From Porphyra umbilicalis (Eukaryota > Rhodophyta > Bangiophyceae > Bangiales > Bangiaceae): DNA of 64,000 bases. The position numbers were made by a program, and so were the translations under genes. The notes below the pieces were generated by a model. The model ran no database searches. It was not told the origin of the DNA and saw nothing but the letters and a program-made list of their open reading frames with translations. Positions 11,171 through 22,365 of this stretch are shown here, one piece after another. Where the stretch lies: positions 124,001-188,000 of the forward strand of contig KV918839.1 of the NCBI GenBank assembly GCA_002049455.2, written 5' to 3'. How positions within the stretch are numbered: the stretch's first letter is position 1; every line of letters starts with the position of its first letter.

Positions 11171-13041
11171 ATGTGGCGCCGCGGACGGGGCCGCCCCCAA
11201 CCACTCCCGACCGCTGCCGGCCCCGTTGCACGGGGCGGCGGTGACCGCCGCAGCCCCGGCCGGTGGGTGGCGGCCACGCTCGTTGGCGCCGCGGTGGTGT
11301 CGACGGTCGGGCTCTTGACGGCGCCGCCGCTGCCGCCTGCGGGGTGGGCGGCCGCCGCCAACAGCTGGTGGGCGACGCCGGCCGCGCGGGTGGGGGCGGA
11401 CGGCGCCGTGGCCGACGACGCGACGCGGGTGGCGGCCGCGTCAGAGGCGGCTGGGGAAATCACCGCCGCGGACGTGGTCGACGACCCCACAGACGTGTTG
11501 CTGCCAGAGGGGGGGGGGGGGGCGAGGTGGTGGGCGCCGACGCCGCCACGCTCGACGATGCCGACGTCGCTCCGGTGGAGGAGGATGCCGCGCTGCTGCC
11601 CCCACCGCCGGTCGGGTCTGGGGTGAGGGCGCCTCGGACGGCGCGGGCAACACCGGCGGCGGCGGCATGGACGCTTGCGGCAAGTCGCTCACCCACCAAC
11701 AACCCCTCCCCCACCCCCTCCCCCCCGCCCCCCAACTCGGCGGCTGCATGCATGGCCGCGTCCACCCGCCTCGTCGTCGGCACCAACATGTCGATCTTCC
11801 ACGGGGAGCCCGGCGCGAACGCCCTTAAAGCCGCCCTCACCTCCCTGTCGGTGCGCCTCGCGGGCACCGACGGCCAGTCGCCGCCACCGTGCCGACCGGC
11901 CGCGGCGGCCACGCACCCGTGCCACCGCCGCGAGCGCCCGGTCGTGGTGGACGTGGGCGCCAACCGGGGCCAATCCCTCGGCGCGTGGGCGGCCATCTAC
12001 CCGGGCGCGGGGATGGTGCTCGTGGAGGGAAACCCGAAGACGGCGGCGGTGCTCGCGGGTGTCATTGGCGCGCACGTGGCCAAGCTGACGGCCGCCGCCG
12101 CTGCCGCGGCGGCGGCGGCCGCGGCGGCGGGCGCCTCGGTGTCGTCGGTGCCGTCGCCCGTGCCGCGGGTGCTCCTCGCGCGCGCGCTCGTCGGCAATGA
12201 GAGCCGCGTCGTCAAGTTCCGCTCGTCCATTGGGGGGAAGAGCTCGGAGATGTCGGGTATCTACCCGTCGGACGTGCCCGAGGTGAATCACGCCGAGTTT
12301 GAGTACTTTGTACGTTGGTCGATGTGTCGCTCATGAGTCCCCTTGCGGGTCTGTGGCCGTATTGCAGCTCGAGGTGCCCCTTTCGTGATCGAGGCTACCT
12401 CCAGACGTGCCGAGCACGCCCTGACCAACGGCAGCACTAACAATTTTCCACTTTGCTACCCTTGTCACTTGTTCTGCCCGTGCCTGCATTCTCTTCCCCT
12501 CGACTGGTGCGTGGTGCCCCTTGCATAGAAAGTGCCGATGGAATCGCTCGACACCATCCTGCGCAAGGCCACCGCCAGCCTCCCTTCCCCCGAGCGCCTA
12601 CCCCGCACGGGGCGCCCCCGCCACGGCCGCAAGTACGCGGTCGACTTGCTCAAGACAGACACCGAAGGCTACGACGTGGTCGCCCTCACGGGTGCGCCCC
12701 AGACGCTCGCGTCTGCGCGCTTTGTCCTTTGGGAGTGCCACATCAAGATGGCGACCACGTCAGGGCCCGGCACCTCCCACGCGGGCGCAGCGGCGGCGCT
12801 GGCGGCGGCCGGCTTTGAGTCGTACAAGCTCAGTCCGCAAACCATCCTGCGCTTTGACGGCAAGTGGTACGATTGGCGGTTGGACAAGGGGCGCTACATG
12901 GGCTGGCACAACTGCCTCGCCGTGCGGCGGGATGACCCGCTGCGGCGGCCGCTGCTGAGCGCGCTCAACGGGCTCCCCGAGTGTTCGGTACCGTGGGGTT
13001 TGGACCCGGTCGAGGCGCAGGGTGCAGTGGGGCGGCCATAG
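11171..13041 (+). CDS. FkbM-family SAM-dependent methyltransferase, membrane-anchored
   Basis: Predicted O-methyltransferase of the FkbM fold; such enzymes often modify sugars or small metabolites, and the substrate is unknown here. The start at 11171 is chosen because it precedes a basic segment and a hydrophobic helix (WVAATLVGAAVVSTVGLL), a type II signal anchor suggesting Golgi or ER. The frame then changes at a 14-G run (11509-11522), probably a sequencing length error. The SAM-binding motif VVDVGANRG lies at about 11943-11969. An intron at 12310-12528 (219 bp, GTACGT...GCATAG, phase 0) separates it from exon 2, which has MESLDTIL and the family hallmark LLKTDTEGYDVVALTGA. A poly-Ala insertion sits between the two motifs. 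The end is the TAG at 13041. The Pro-rich region 11620-11750 may contain a further frame error. Confidence 0.82.
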
Positions 13042-15711
13042 GCGAGTAGCTTTTGGGACGGGGCGACCAAGGGGAGCCCGTTGTTGGCAGCCAAAAGACG
13101 TCAATGAGCAGCCGGCTGGAATTTATGCTCCTTCCGCTACCCAACCAGACAAGCCTGGCGTGCAATCTCTGCAGCTGCTCCGTGGAGCTGTAGCGCGCAT
13201 CTCGCTAGCGACGAAGAACTGAGAGACAGTTCGTAATCCTCTGCGTCAATGGGCGTCGAAACATGCCAGCCTAGGCCGGCTGGCGTCGTCGGATTGCGCG
13301 ACGGGTGACGCCGACGTGAGAAGACAGCTTGTGCCAATGTTCTCGCGGGCCGCTGCAATGCATGCGGTACACGGGCTCAGAGTGGGCGACGTGGAGCTCA
13401 GCATCGCTACTTCATGAACAACAACACTCAGACGTCGGAGAAAGAGACAACTGATGCGTTCTGGGCAGTTGCGGTCTCCTTTGCGGTACAGTACGTGTCC
13501 AAGTCTGAAGCCAGCTGACAGCAGACAGGGGGGCAGGTGTGTGGGGGAGAGAGTGGGACACGGCCGCGGAAGAAGCGAGGCGTCGTCGAGCATCATTTCC
13601 CGCCGCTTTCAATTCTACGAGCCACTGGCTCTGTCTTCCACCGTGGAGTCGTGCACGGGAGATCGATCAACTAGTGAGCGAACCAAATCTCTTCACTTGG
13701 CGCCTCCCAAGGAAACAACCGGCACGGTCACCCGCTGATCTGGGCCGCACACACCTGCCGTCCACGTGACAGAAGTTCCATGCGCCTCGTGGAGGCGGTG
13801 CAAGGCCACTCCTACAAGTTCCGTCGTCCTCGGCAGGCACAAAAGCTGGGCCAGGCCCAGCTCCTCTCAATTGGCTATTGCGCGGCCCAGAGATTTGCGT
13901 GGCCCCCCCCCCAAGGGCGCAGGGAAGCGGGGCAGAAGAGCTCCTGGAGCCCCCGATCTGCGATTCTCTGCCGCCACGCGCGGCGGGCGGCGAACAGAGA
14001 GCCCCTGGTCGCCCCGTCTGCGGCGTCGTCGAGCTCTGCTCGCGTTCTGAGGCCCTCGGCCGCCGCCGAGAGACCATGCAGATAGTTTTCAATATTTTTT
14101 TAGACAGAGGCCGTCGCCAGGGGCCAAGTCTGGCCCGAAGCACTGGACCGCTGCGCGACACAGCAGCGCGCGCCGCTTTGCAACGACACCGCCGGCGGAG
14201 CTCGTCAATTCTCCAACGGCCGACGGGGAGGCGTGGGGAGCCGGCAGCGGCCCGAGGCCGCCGAAGCGCCTGCACAACCCCGGGGTTGCCGCGCGGACAA
14301 AGCACCATTGGGCTCGCGGGGTGGGGGCCCCCACCCCGCGAGCCCAATGGTGCTTTGTCCGCGCGGCCACCCGGCGTCGTTCGACGCGAGCGATTTTGGC
14401 CGATCCCGTCGGCCGCGCCTGCCAGCGTCTATTGGCTGGGATATTTTCGCAGGCGCGGGCCCTGGTGCCGTTGCTTCCCCCCGTTGTTCGCAGCCGTATC
14501 GGGGCTCTGCCCTGGGCATTCTGGGGGCTCCTACTAGTTGTGTTCTTTTCTTGGCATCTGGTGTCCCCCAGACCCGTGTGCCCGTCTTGTTCGCGTTGCG
14601 CGTGTCCGCGCGCCGCGCGCGTTGAAGCGGTGTGCGTCTTCGCGTGTGGTGGGCGGGTGCGTCTGTCGGAGTCCCCGCCCCGGGGCGGTCGCTGTCGTCC
14701 GGGGGTGGGTGGGGCGCGCGGCCCCGTCACGCGCCGCGCCCGCAGCGGCGGTGGGGCCATTGGGTGCTCGGCGGCGCACACCGCCGCCCACGCCCACCGG
14801 CAGCAGCAGCCTGTCGCCGCGTCGCTGTCCGCGCTGCGTCTCTGCGCCTCCGCCGCGCCGCGCCCCGCGTTGCCGCGCCTTCGCTTGGCCCGCTGGTGCC
14901 GCAGGACGGCCACCGCGGCCTCCGCCTACAGACGGGGGGGTGGGGTGGTCCCGGACCAGGTGGGAGCAGGGCGCCCGCGCACTGCGCTTGTGCCAGGGGC
15001 CCTGCCGCCGTCGACCGGGTCGCGTCGAGTTGGTGTGGGAGGGTGATATCGGTGGGCGCTTGAGTATTCACGCAGGGGGGGGCCGACGCAACCCGCTCCG
15101 ACCGTGCGCCGGCCGGCGCACCGCGCATCACGCGCGCCTTGGCCAGCTGCGGCTGCGCACGGCAGAGCTTGTGAGCTGCCCGGGGCGGACCGCCGCACCC
15201 GACCGCGACCGCGACCGCTACCGTCGCCGTATCGCGCGGGCTTGTCCGGGAGTGGGGGGGAGTTGAGCCTGTCATCCACACGCTGCCACGGGGTGACACT
15301 GCTCATCTTGTTTATTTTTTTTGTCTCCTTATTTTGCGTGCGGCCTGGCGCCCCGTGCTGTCTCTTTTTGTGTGCTTGTGCAATTGCCTTGGTTCGGTGC
15401 GCATAGGGGCAGCTCGCCACTATTGCCACTGCTATCCACATCGTGCGGAGACCCTGTGTGTCCTCGCTCCGCTGCGTACACGGAGCTTTGCCGGTGCACG
15501 TACGGGGGGGAGATCGCTGCGGTGCTGGTCGGCGATACGCCCCTGCACCACGCTGCTGGGGTGTGTGCGGGGCTGACCTGTGGGCCCAGACGCTCCACCA
15601 CTATCTCTTGCGCGTGGGGGCGACTGCGGAGCGGGTCATGCGCCGGCGGCACGGGGGGGTCCTGCTGCATCGGTGCTGAGCTGGTGGGAGTGGGGGGAGT
15701 GGGCGGCCGGG
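13042..15711. other. Intergenic region between FkbM gene and LRR gene
   Basis: No gene is supported. The first part (13042-13760) has balanced composition with no recognisable product. The rest is GC-rich and includes the 80-bp perfect palindrome at 14288-14367. A T-rich patch near 15305-15335, upstream of the LRR gene, may be part of its promoter or 5' leader. Confidence 0.45.
14288..14367. repeat. Perfect 80-bp palindrome
   Basis: Bases 14288-14327 are followed directly by their exact reverse complement (14328-14367) with no spacer. The centre is GTGGGGGCCCCCAC and the outer ends are GCCGCGCGGAC...GTCCGCGCGGC. I checked every position by hand and found no mismatch; pairing stops at the next base on each side. 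It could form a 40-bp cruciform arm. Origin is unknown: a MITE, an inverted duplication or an assembly fold-back. Confidence 0.85.
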
Positions 15712-18700
15712 ATGGCAGCGTCGGGTCCGAGCCGAGTGCGGATGTCGACCGCCCATGACTCCCTCGCGGAGCTGTCCGCGATGGCGCACGCGCAAGCAAC
15801 CGTGTCGCCATCACGGGGCTCTGCCCCGCCCACCTGCGGGGCGGGGGAGGGAGGAGGGGCGTCACGCGACGGCCGCACGAAACTGTGGGGTCCGCTCGGC
15901 TCTCGCCCACGCGTGGGCGGCAGCGGGGGCGGTGGTGGTGATGATGGCAACAATGATGGGGGCGAGCGCGGCGGGGATGCGCTGCTGTCGACAGAGGAAG
16001 GCGGCGCTGCTGTTGCGGATGGCGCCACTGGTATGACCGGTGATTCTCCAGACACGGGCGCGGACCCGACCAAGTGGTCACAACTCGCGCGCCACGACTC
16101 GCTGCAGGCGTTGTCGGGGATGGCCGCGTCGGAGAGCGAGGATGCCATGGGCCGCTCTGCCTCCCCCGCGTCGCCTGACAGCAGCTTTGGTTCCTCGAGC
16201 GAGGAGGAGGGCGCCTCGTCGTCGAGCGACACCAGCCCCTTGTCGGGGGACCGGTGCGCGCTCGGTGGGACGAGCAGCACCGGCGGCGGTGCCGTCGGCG
16301 CGCTCACGGGCCCAAGACCGGGCGGCAGCGGGGGCGCTGCTCCCTGCGAGGCGGTGCCCTCCGCCAAGCGACCGGCGGTGACGGCGACGTCGCCTCCGAC
16401 TGGCGAGCAGTCGATCTCTCCATCCGGTGTGCGCGACGGGGACCCGCTGTCCCAGCCCTGGTCGCCGAAAGGCGCCGTCGCGCCCGAACGGAAAAAGCCG
16501 AAGCGGAAGCCAAAGGTGGTGACCGAGGAGGATACCCCTCGCGACGGCAGCATTGTCGTCCACGGCGTCGATGGGGACGGGCGGCAACGGATCGTGCGGG
16601 TCACGCCAGGTCAGACGCTGTTGGCGCTGTCGGGGATGAGCTTGAAGGGTGTCTCCCTCGACGCGCTGATGACGTCGGTAGACGTGGCGCATTCCATCAC
16701 GGAGGTGACGTTGGCCGCCAACGAGCTGGACTACGTCGACCTCTCCCCGTTGGCCTGGTGCCCGCAGCTGGTAGCCCTCTCCCTCAACGGCAACGCGCTG
16801 CTGCGCGTGGACTTGGCGCCACTGGCGGCGTGCAAGAAGCTCGAGCGGATTTGGTTGCACGGGAACCAGCTAGAGCGTATTGACCTGGCACCGCTGGCCG
16901 CCTGCACCGCCCTCCGCTCGCTGTACCTGGACAAGAACCGGTTGGACGATGTGAGCGTGGACCTGGGCCCTCTGGCCCAGCTGCCGACACTCCGCTCGTT
17001 GCGGCTTGGGGGCAATAAGCTGGGCGGCTTTTTGGACGTGGCGCCGCTGGTGACGTCCAAGCTCTCCCTCATAGATGTTGACGGCAGCGTTACGCTCGTC
17101 GCTAGCACCGCGGCGGTCTCCAATGTGACCGCGCCGGCTTTGCGCAAGCGTGCCGGTTCCATCTCGTGGGTGACCCCCACGACAAGACCTCTCCAAAGAT
17201 CGGGCGGCCGCGGGTCCCCCGCTGGTGGTACCGGCAGTAGCGGGGGCGTGACGGCCACTTCCACCACCACGTCCTCCCCCCTCGCGCCGTCCAACAGTAG
17301 CTACTCCTCTCTTGACGGGGAGAGTGGGCAGGCGACCGCGTCGGCGCTGCCCCCAACGCCGCCGGCGGGCGTTAATGACGCAACCGCGTCGGTGATCTTA
17401 CCCGCCAACGGTCAGGCCCGGCGTGTTGGGTTGGTGCGCTCCAGCCCGCCCCCGTCGACGAGGCGTTCGCCGCCGCCGTACCGGTCGGTGCCCCAAGAGC
17501 CCGCCCCGCGGACGTTTGTGTTTTCGGGCGGCGGCACCGTGTCCCCACCGTCGCCATTTGTGTCAGATGGCAGCCATGGGCCCTTGCGCCACTCCAAGCG
17601 CGATGCTGGGGGACACGGGCTGGACCCAGGGAGCTGCCTCAACGACGGGCCGGGCGGTACCATTGATGGCAACGCGCCGCGTGTGGGCAGCCTCCTGTCG
17701 GCCAATGGAGTGCCCGTGTCGGCAGCCGACTCGCTCGGCTTGTCGCCCGCCTCCCGGTCGTGCGACTCGGGCATGCCGCTGTCCGAATCGACGGGGGTCA
17801 AGCCGGCCCCATCTGTCATCAATGTGCTGCTCATCGGCTTCCGGCGGCTGTCCCGCTATGCTGTCGAGGACACGTTGGTGGCCTGTGGGCGCGTCATGAT
17901 CGACGCACTGACGCTCGAGGCGGCGTTGAAAGACGCTTCCACCGTGCGGCGAGCGCACGTGGTGTTGGTGCAGGCGCCGGGGATTGAGGCGCTGCAGCGG
18001 GTGACACGCGTCACCGGCACCGTACCGATCTTTGTCATCGGCTCGGAGCGCTATCGCAACACGCCTGCGGGCGACGCGGCGGTGGCGGGGGGCGCCACCT
18101 TTTGCCACGACCCACTTGCCAAGGACGACGGGCATCGCGTCTTCTCGTCCGCTGTCCGGTTCGCGCGCACCTCGAGCGGCGCAAAACCCAAAGCAGCCGC
18201 CGCGAGCAAGGCCGACGCGGCGGGCTCCTTGACCGGCGACGCGGATCTGGATGCGGCGCGGCTCAGCGAGCGGATGGCCGTGGAGGCAGCATTTGCAGAC
18301 CTCGGCAACGAAGCATCTCTGGACGAGCTCGGTGACGTGGCCAAGGCGGTCGGCCTCCCCCGCTGCGCGGCGCCGATGCTTTTCCGGGCAGCGCGGCACA
18401 TGCAAAACGGGCGGGGCATGCTCTCTTCCAGAGTCGACCTCGAATCCTTCATGCGGCTATGGCGGACGACGCTTGCTCCCGAGCCCGACTCGGACGCGCG
18501 ACTGTACGTGTTGCTCGCTTCGCCGCGGTTGCCGGCTCCGGGGCTGCCCGGCGTGCACGACCACGGGTTGGTGCGGGCGCGCACGGCGCCCTTTCCGATG
18601 TCGTCAGCCGCTGGTGGTCGACCAAAGGACTTGCTCGCCCGAAAATTGTCCCAGTGCACCTCGCGGCGGTGTGCCGCGCGCTCTGGTGGGGGTGTATCGG

Positions 18701-19536
18701 TCAAGGCGCTGGAAGCGCTCGTGGCGGCCTTCATGGACGACCAGCGACCGCGCTTTGGCCCTCACTCGGCGGTCAAGGTGGAGGAGGCGGCGGTGATTGG
18801 CGCGTCGACGTTGACGATGGCGCTCCACGGTGGCTCCCGCTCCTCCCGCCCCCTCACCGAAGCCGAACTCCGCAAGCGGAACCTGAACCGGGCGCTCATC
18901 GCCGCGGAGTCAGGAAAGTACTTGGGCGTCGCGTCAGGGCTTGCACCGGAGCGGCTGCGGTCGGTCAAGGCGGGCTTTGCCGCTGCCGCGGGCCTCCCCA
19001 TCGGTGCCGGCTCGTCGGCATCTGCCCTCGGCTACTCCCTGTCCCTCCATGACGTGCAGCGGCTCAACGCTGCGCGGGGGGCGCTCATCCCCCGCGCCGT
19101 TGACGGCGTGCTGTCGGCGCACTGCGACGGGCGGAAACGTATGGGCCTTGGGGAGTTTGCGCGCCTTTCGACGGCGCTCTCCGAGCCCGGCTCCCTCGCC
19201 TCTGCCGAGTACCTGTTTGCGGCGCTCGACTCAGACATGGACGGCTACTGGTCGCCCGCCGACGTGCGGCACGTGCACATGGAGAAGGAGCGGCTGCTGC
19301 TGCGCGACACGCTCGTTATCAGCGACGTCAAGGACGTGTGGTCGTGCCTCGTCGACATGATTCGGCCGGCGGACGAGCACCGGGGCATCTCCCGCGCCGA
19401 GTTTCTCCGCCTCGACCACAAGGACCGCAAGGTGGTATTGCTCAGCTTGGCGTTCAAGGACGACGACATGGCCGTGCTCAACATTCGCGCAACGCTCAAG
19501 GCAGCGCACGGGACGAGCCGGCCCGTTTCGTTTTGA
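15712..19536 (+). CDS. LRR / pseudo-receiver / PP2A B''-like EF-hand fusion protein
   Basis: Intronless, about 1274 residues from the ATG at 15712 (the frame is open 44 codons further upstream, with no better start context). The N-terminal 320 residues are disordered, with a motif HDSLxxLSxMA twice (residues about 14 and 127) and a related one at about 300. Residues about 326-450 hold five SDS22-like leucine-rich repeats (LVALSLNGNALLRVDLAPLA type). Residues about 702-820 resemble a CheY receiver fold (INVLLIGFRRLSR, HVVLVQAP, GTVPIFVIGS, GATFCHDPLAK), but the acidic pair and phosphoacceptor Asp are missing. Residues about 850-1265 resemble the PP2A regulatory B'' (PR72/TON2) region. They include an EF-hand loop DSDMDGYWSPAD at 1173-1184, preceded by SAEYLFAAL and followed by VKDVWSCLVDMIRPAD. 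Inferred role: a scaffold directing PP2A. It is convergent with the methylthiotransferase, about 300 bp apart. Confidence 0.82.
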   Translation: MAASGPSRVRMSTAHDSLAELSAMAHAQATVSPSRGSAPPTCGAGEGGGASRDGRTKLWGPLGSRPRVGGSGGGGGDDGNNDGGERGGDALLSTEEGGAAVADGATGMTGDSPDTGADPTKWSQLARHDSLQALSGMAASESEDAMGRSASPASPDSSFGSSSEEEGASSSSDTSPLSGDRCALGGTSSTGGGAVGALTGPRPGGSGGAAPCEAVPSAKRPAVTATSPPTGEQSISPSGVRDGDPLSQPWSPKGAVAPERKKPKRKPKVVTEEDTPRDGSIVVHGVDGDGRQRIVRVTPGQTLLALSGMSLKGVSLDALMTSVDVAHSITEVTLAANELDYVDLSPLAWCPQLVALSLNGNALLRVDLAPLAACKKLERIWLHGNQLERIDLAPLAACTALRSLYLDKNRLDDVSVDLGPLAQLPTLRSLRLGGNKLGGFLDVAPLVTSKLSLIDVDGSVTLVASTAAVSNVTAPALRKRAGSISWVTPTTRPLQRSGGRGSPAGGTGSSGGVTATSTTTSSPLAPSNSSYSSLDGESGQATASALPPTPPAGVNDATASVILPANGQARRVGLVRSSPPPSTRRSPPPYRSVPQEPAPRTFVFSGGGTVSPPSPFVSDGSHGPLRHSKRDAGGHGLDPGSCLNDGPGGTIDGNAPRVGSLLSANGVPVSAADSLGLSPASRSCDSGMPLSESTGVKPAPSVINVLLIGFRRLSRYAVEDTLVACGRVMIDALTLEAALKDASTVRRAHVVLVQAPGIEALQRVTRVTGTVPIFVIGSERYRNTPAGDAAVAGGATFCHDPLAKDDGHRVFSSAVRFARTSSGAKPKAAAASKADAAGSLTGDADLDAARLSERMAVEAAFADLGNEASLDELGDVAKAVGLPRCAAPMLFRAARHMQNGRGMLSSRVDLESFMRLWRTTLAPEPDSDARLYVLLASPRLPAPGLPGVHDHGLVRARTAPFPMSSAAGGRPKDLLARKLSQCTSRRCAARSGGGVSVKALEALVAAFMDDQRPRFGPHSAVKVEEAAVIGASTLTMALHGGSRSSRPLTEAELRKRNLNRALIAAESGKYLGVASGLAPERLRSVKAGFAAAAGLPIGAGSSASALGYSLSLHDVQRLNAARGALIPRAVDGVLSAHCDGRKRMGLGEFARLSTALSEPGSLASAEYLFAALDSDMDGYWSPADVRHVHMEKERLLLRDTLVISDVKDVWSCLVDMIRPADEHRGISRAEFLRLDHKDRKVVLLSLAFKDDDMAVLNIRATLKAAHGTSRPVSF

Positions 19537-19843
19537 GGGGGCCCCCCCCCCAATCCCTTTTCTTTGTCCCCGCTAAGGGAAAGGAAGCGGGGGGGGGGGG
19601 AAGGTGCTGACGCTGACGGAGGAGATGGGGTGGGGGCAGTGCGGGTGAACAGTATGTATTTTCGCTGTATCATGCATTGTATCGTGGGGTCTGCTGCGTG
19701 TCGTTTTTGTGTGCTGGTATCTTTTCTGTTCTTGAGCTTTTCTCTCTCCCTCTTTTTCCTACTTGTATGTGCGCATCGTGTTTGCGTCGGTGTCGCTTCT
19801 TCTCATTTCTTTTCTTATTGTCTTGTGTTTTTCCCTCTCTTGT

Positions 19844-20126
19844 TTAATGCTGGTTTGTGTTTCGCCGCCATGGCCACCAACAGCTTTGCACCCCCGCGCG
19901 CCGCTGCGCCCGCGCTCGCCTCATGACCCGTGGAGCTGGCGGCGGCCGACGCCCGCCGCGTCCCCCACCGCGGGGGCCACCCCCCCCCCGACGGCGCGGC
20001 GCCTGCGACCAGCCCCCCCGCCCAAACGCGGCCAAGCCACTCAACCGCACCGCCCGACAAAAGAGCGTCACCGAGTTGGCCGCCACGACCTCCACCTCCA
20101 CCCAATCCCCAACGGCGGCGGGGCGC

Positions 20127-20161
<35 letters not shown>

Positions 20162-21352
20162 CCCACCCCCGTCGCCCCCCAACACCGTGTCAGCGGCAAA
20201 GAGCGCCCGCCGGTTGCCGTCGGTGCGGCCACTCCACACCGCCCCGCCCGCCGCGTCGCCGCCGCCGCCGCCGTCGGCGGCGGCGGCGGCCGCACCGCCC
20301 GCCGCGGCGGCCGCCGCCACGCCCGGCACGCGCACGCTCCCCCGGCGGCCGGGCCCGTCGACGAGCACCAGCTGGCGGGTGCCGACGAGCGCCGCCGCCC
20401 GCGCGGCGGCGACCGCGTGGAAGGTGTCAATGACCTCGCGGAGGCGGGCGGCCTTGACGCCCGCCCCCACCGTGTCGGCCAACCGCACCGCCGCCGCCGT
20501 CTTGGCGCGCTCGCTGTAGGCAAACATGTAGGCCGCGTCGTAGCCGACCGCCCGCAGCAGCCGCAGCGTCGCCGCGTGGTCGTCGGGCGTCTCCCCACAA
20601 AAGCCCGCAATGACGTCGGTGGAGAGCGCCACGTGGCCGTCCCCGCCCGCGGACGCGCGCAAGTCGGCAACGAGGCGGAGGTACGCGTCGACGCCATAAC
20701 CGCGGTTCATCCGCCCGAGCACCGCGTCCGAGCCCGACTGGACGGGCACGTGGACGGCGCGGCAGAGGTTGAGCGGACCGTCGGGGCCGTGGAGGGCGAC
20801 CACGTCGGGCGTGTAGTCTTTGGGGTGGGGGGACGTGTAGCGGACGCGCACGCCGGGCGCCGCGTCGCAGACGGCGGCGAGGAGGGTGGCAAAATCCGTG
20901 CCGCCGGCGGGGGCGGGGACGACCGCCCGGAAGCCGTCGGCGAGCGGCCGCACGCCAACATCGCCGTTGCTGCTGCTGCTGCTGCTGCTATCGCCGCCGC
21001 CGCCGCCGCCGCCGCCAGCCGACGGGGACGACGGCGGGTGCGGCGACGGCAGCGGCGACACGGACGAAAAGTCCCGATACGCATTGACATTTTGGCCGAG
21101 GAGCACCACCTCCCGCACGCCCGCGTCGGCGAGGCGCACCACCTCCTCAATAACCGTCGGCGCCGGCCGGGAGCGCTCCCGCCCCCGCGTAAACGGCACG
21201 ACGCAGTAGGCGCAGGCGGAATCACAGCCGCGCATGATGGACACAAACGCCGACGCGCCGGCGCCGCCGCCGTCCCGCACGGGCGCCACATCCGCGTACG
21301 TTTCCTCCGTGCTCAGCTGCACGTTAAAGGCGGCGGCGGCGGGGGTGGCGGT

Positions 21353-21396
<44 letters not shown>

Positions 21397-22002
21397 CGCC
21401 GTTGCCGGCCGACGCGACCGCGTGGAGGAGGCGCGGCAAGTCGCGGTACGCGTCCGGGCCGACCACCACGTCGACGAGGCGGTCGGGGCCGGTGAGGAGC
21501 GACGCTTTGAGGCGCTCCGCCATGCAGCCGAGCAGCGCAAACACCTGCGCGGGGGGGGGGGCGCCGCCGCCGCCGCCGCCGCGCGCCGCGCCGCCGGCGA
21601 CCGGCGCGGCACCCGCGGCGGCGGCGGCAGCGTCGGCGTCGGCGTCGGCGGCGGCAATGGCGGCGGGCGGGGGCGGCAGGGGTGGGAGCCCCGGCCGACG
21701 CCGCCGCGGCGGCACCCGCCGCTTGCGCTCCGCGGCGCGCAGCGCGCGGAGGCGCGCCCACACCCGCCGCTCCGCCCGCTCCCGAATCGCACACGTGTTG
21801 AGGGCGACGACCGCGGCGGCGGCGGGGGTGTCGACGGGCACGTAGCCCGCGTCGGTGAGGAGCCGCCGCACGACCTCCGTGTCGGCCACATTCATCTGAC
21901 AGCCGGCCGTCTCGAGGTACACCCCGCGGCGGTTGGGGGGGGGGGGGGGGGGGGGACGCCCCCGCCCCCGCCCGACGCGCCGCCGCCGACGGCCGCCGCG
22001 GC

Positions 22003-22034
<32 letters not shown>

Positions 22035-22365
22035 GGGGGTCAAGCCGACGTTGCGGGGGCGGCCGGCCCAGGGGCGGCCGCCGGCAGTGGCGCCGGGGGG
22101 GGGGGGACCGCCACAAAGTCGGCAAGCGTGAGGCCGTCACGGGGGGGGGGGCGTCGACGGGGGGTGGGGGGGGGGGGGGAGGGGCACCCGCACCGGCGGC
22201 GGGGGCGGCGGTGGCAGCGGCGGTGGAGGCGGCGGCGGCCGACGCGGCGGCGGCGGGGGGGAGGGCGGGGGGGGGGCCGCCCCGCGCGGCCGCCGCGGGG
22301 CGGCCGCCGCCGCGGCCGGCGCGGGCGGCGAGTGGCGGCGCCGCCGCACGGGCGGCGCGGAGCAT
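19844..22365 (-). CDS. tRNA methylthiotransferase, MiaB/CDK5RAP1 family
   Basis: Radical-SAM enzyme adding a methylthio group to i6A37 of tRNAs, expected in mitochondria or plastid. The clear part is 21922-19844 (692 codons). Cys 8 (ETAGCQMN), 44 (LNTCAIRER) and 133 (LLGCMAE) form the N-terminal cluster site. Cys 233/237/240 (CDSACAYC) form the radical-SAM cluster site. HVPVQSGSD, DVIAGFCGET and AYMFAYSERAKT are family signatures, and a TRAM domain (WSGRTDGNRR...GDWVEVEV) follows. Gly, Ala and Pro runs interrupt the domains. Conserved coding continues upstream of 21922 (NRRGVYLETAGC) but crosses G runs (21935-21954, 22095-22106, 22141-22151) that break the frame. The ATG at 22365 opens an Arg/Ala-rich presequence (MLRAARAAAPPLAARAGRG) typical of organelle targeting. 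The start is therefore a judgement, and the C-terminal 60 residues after TRAM are basic and unconserved. Confidence 0.88.
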
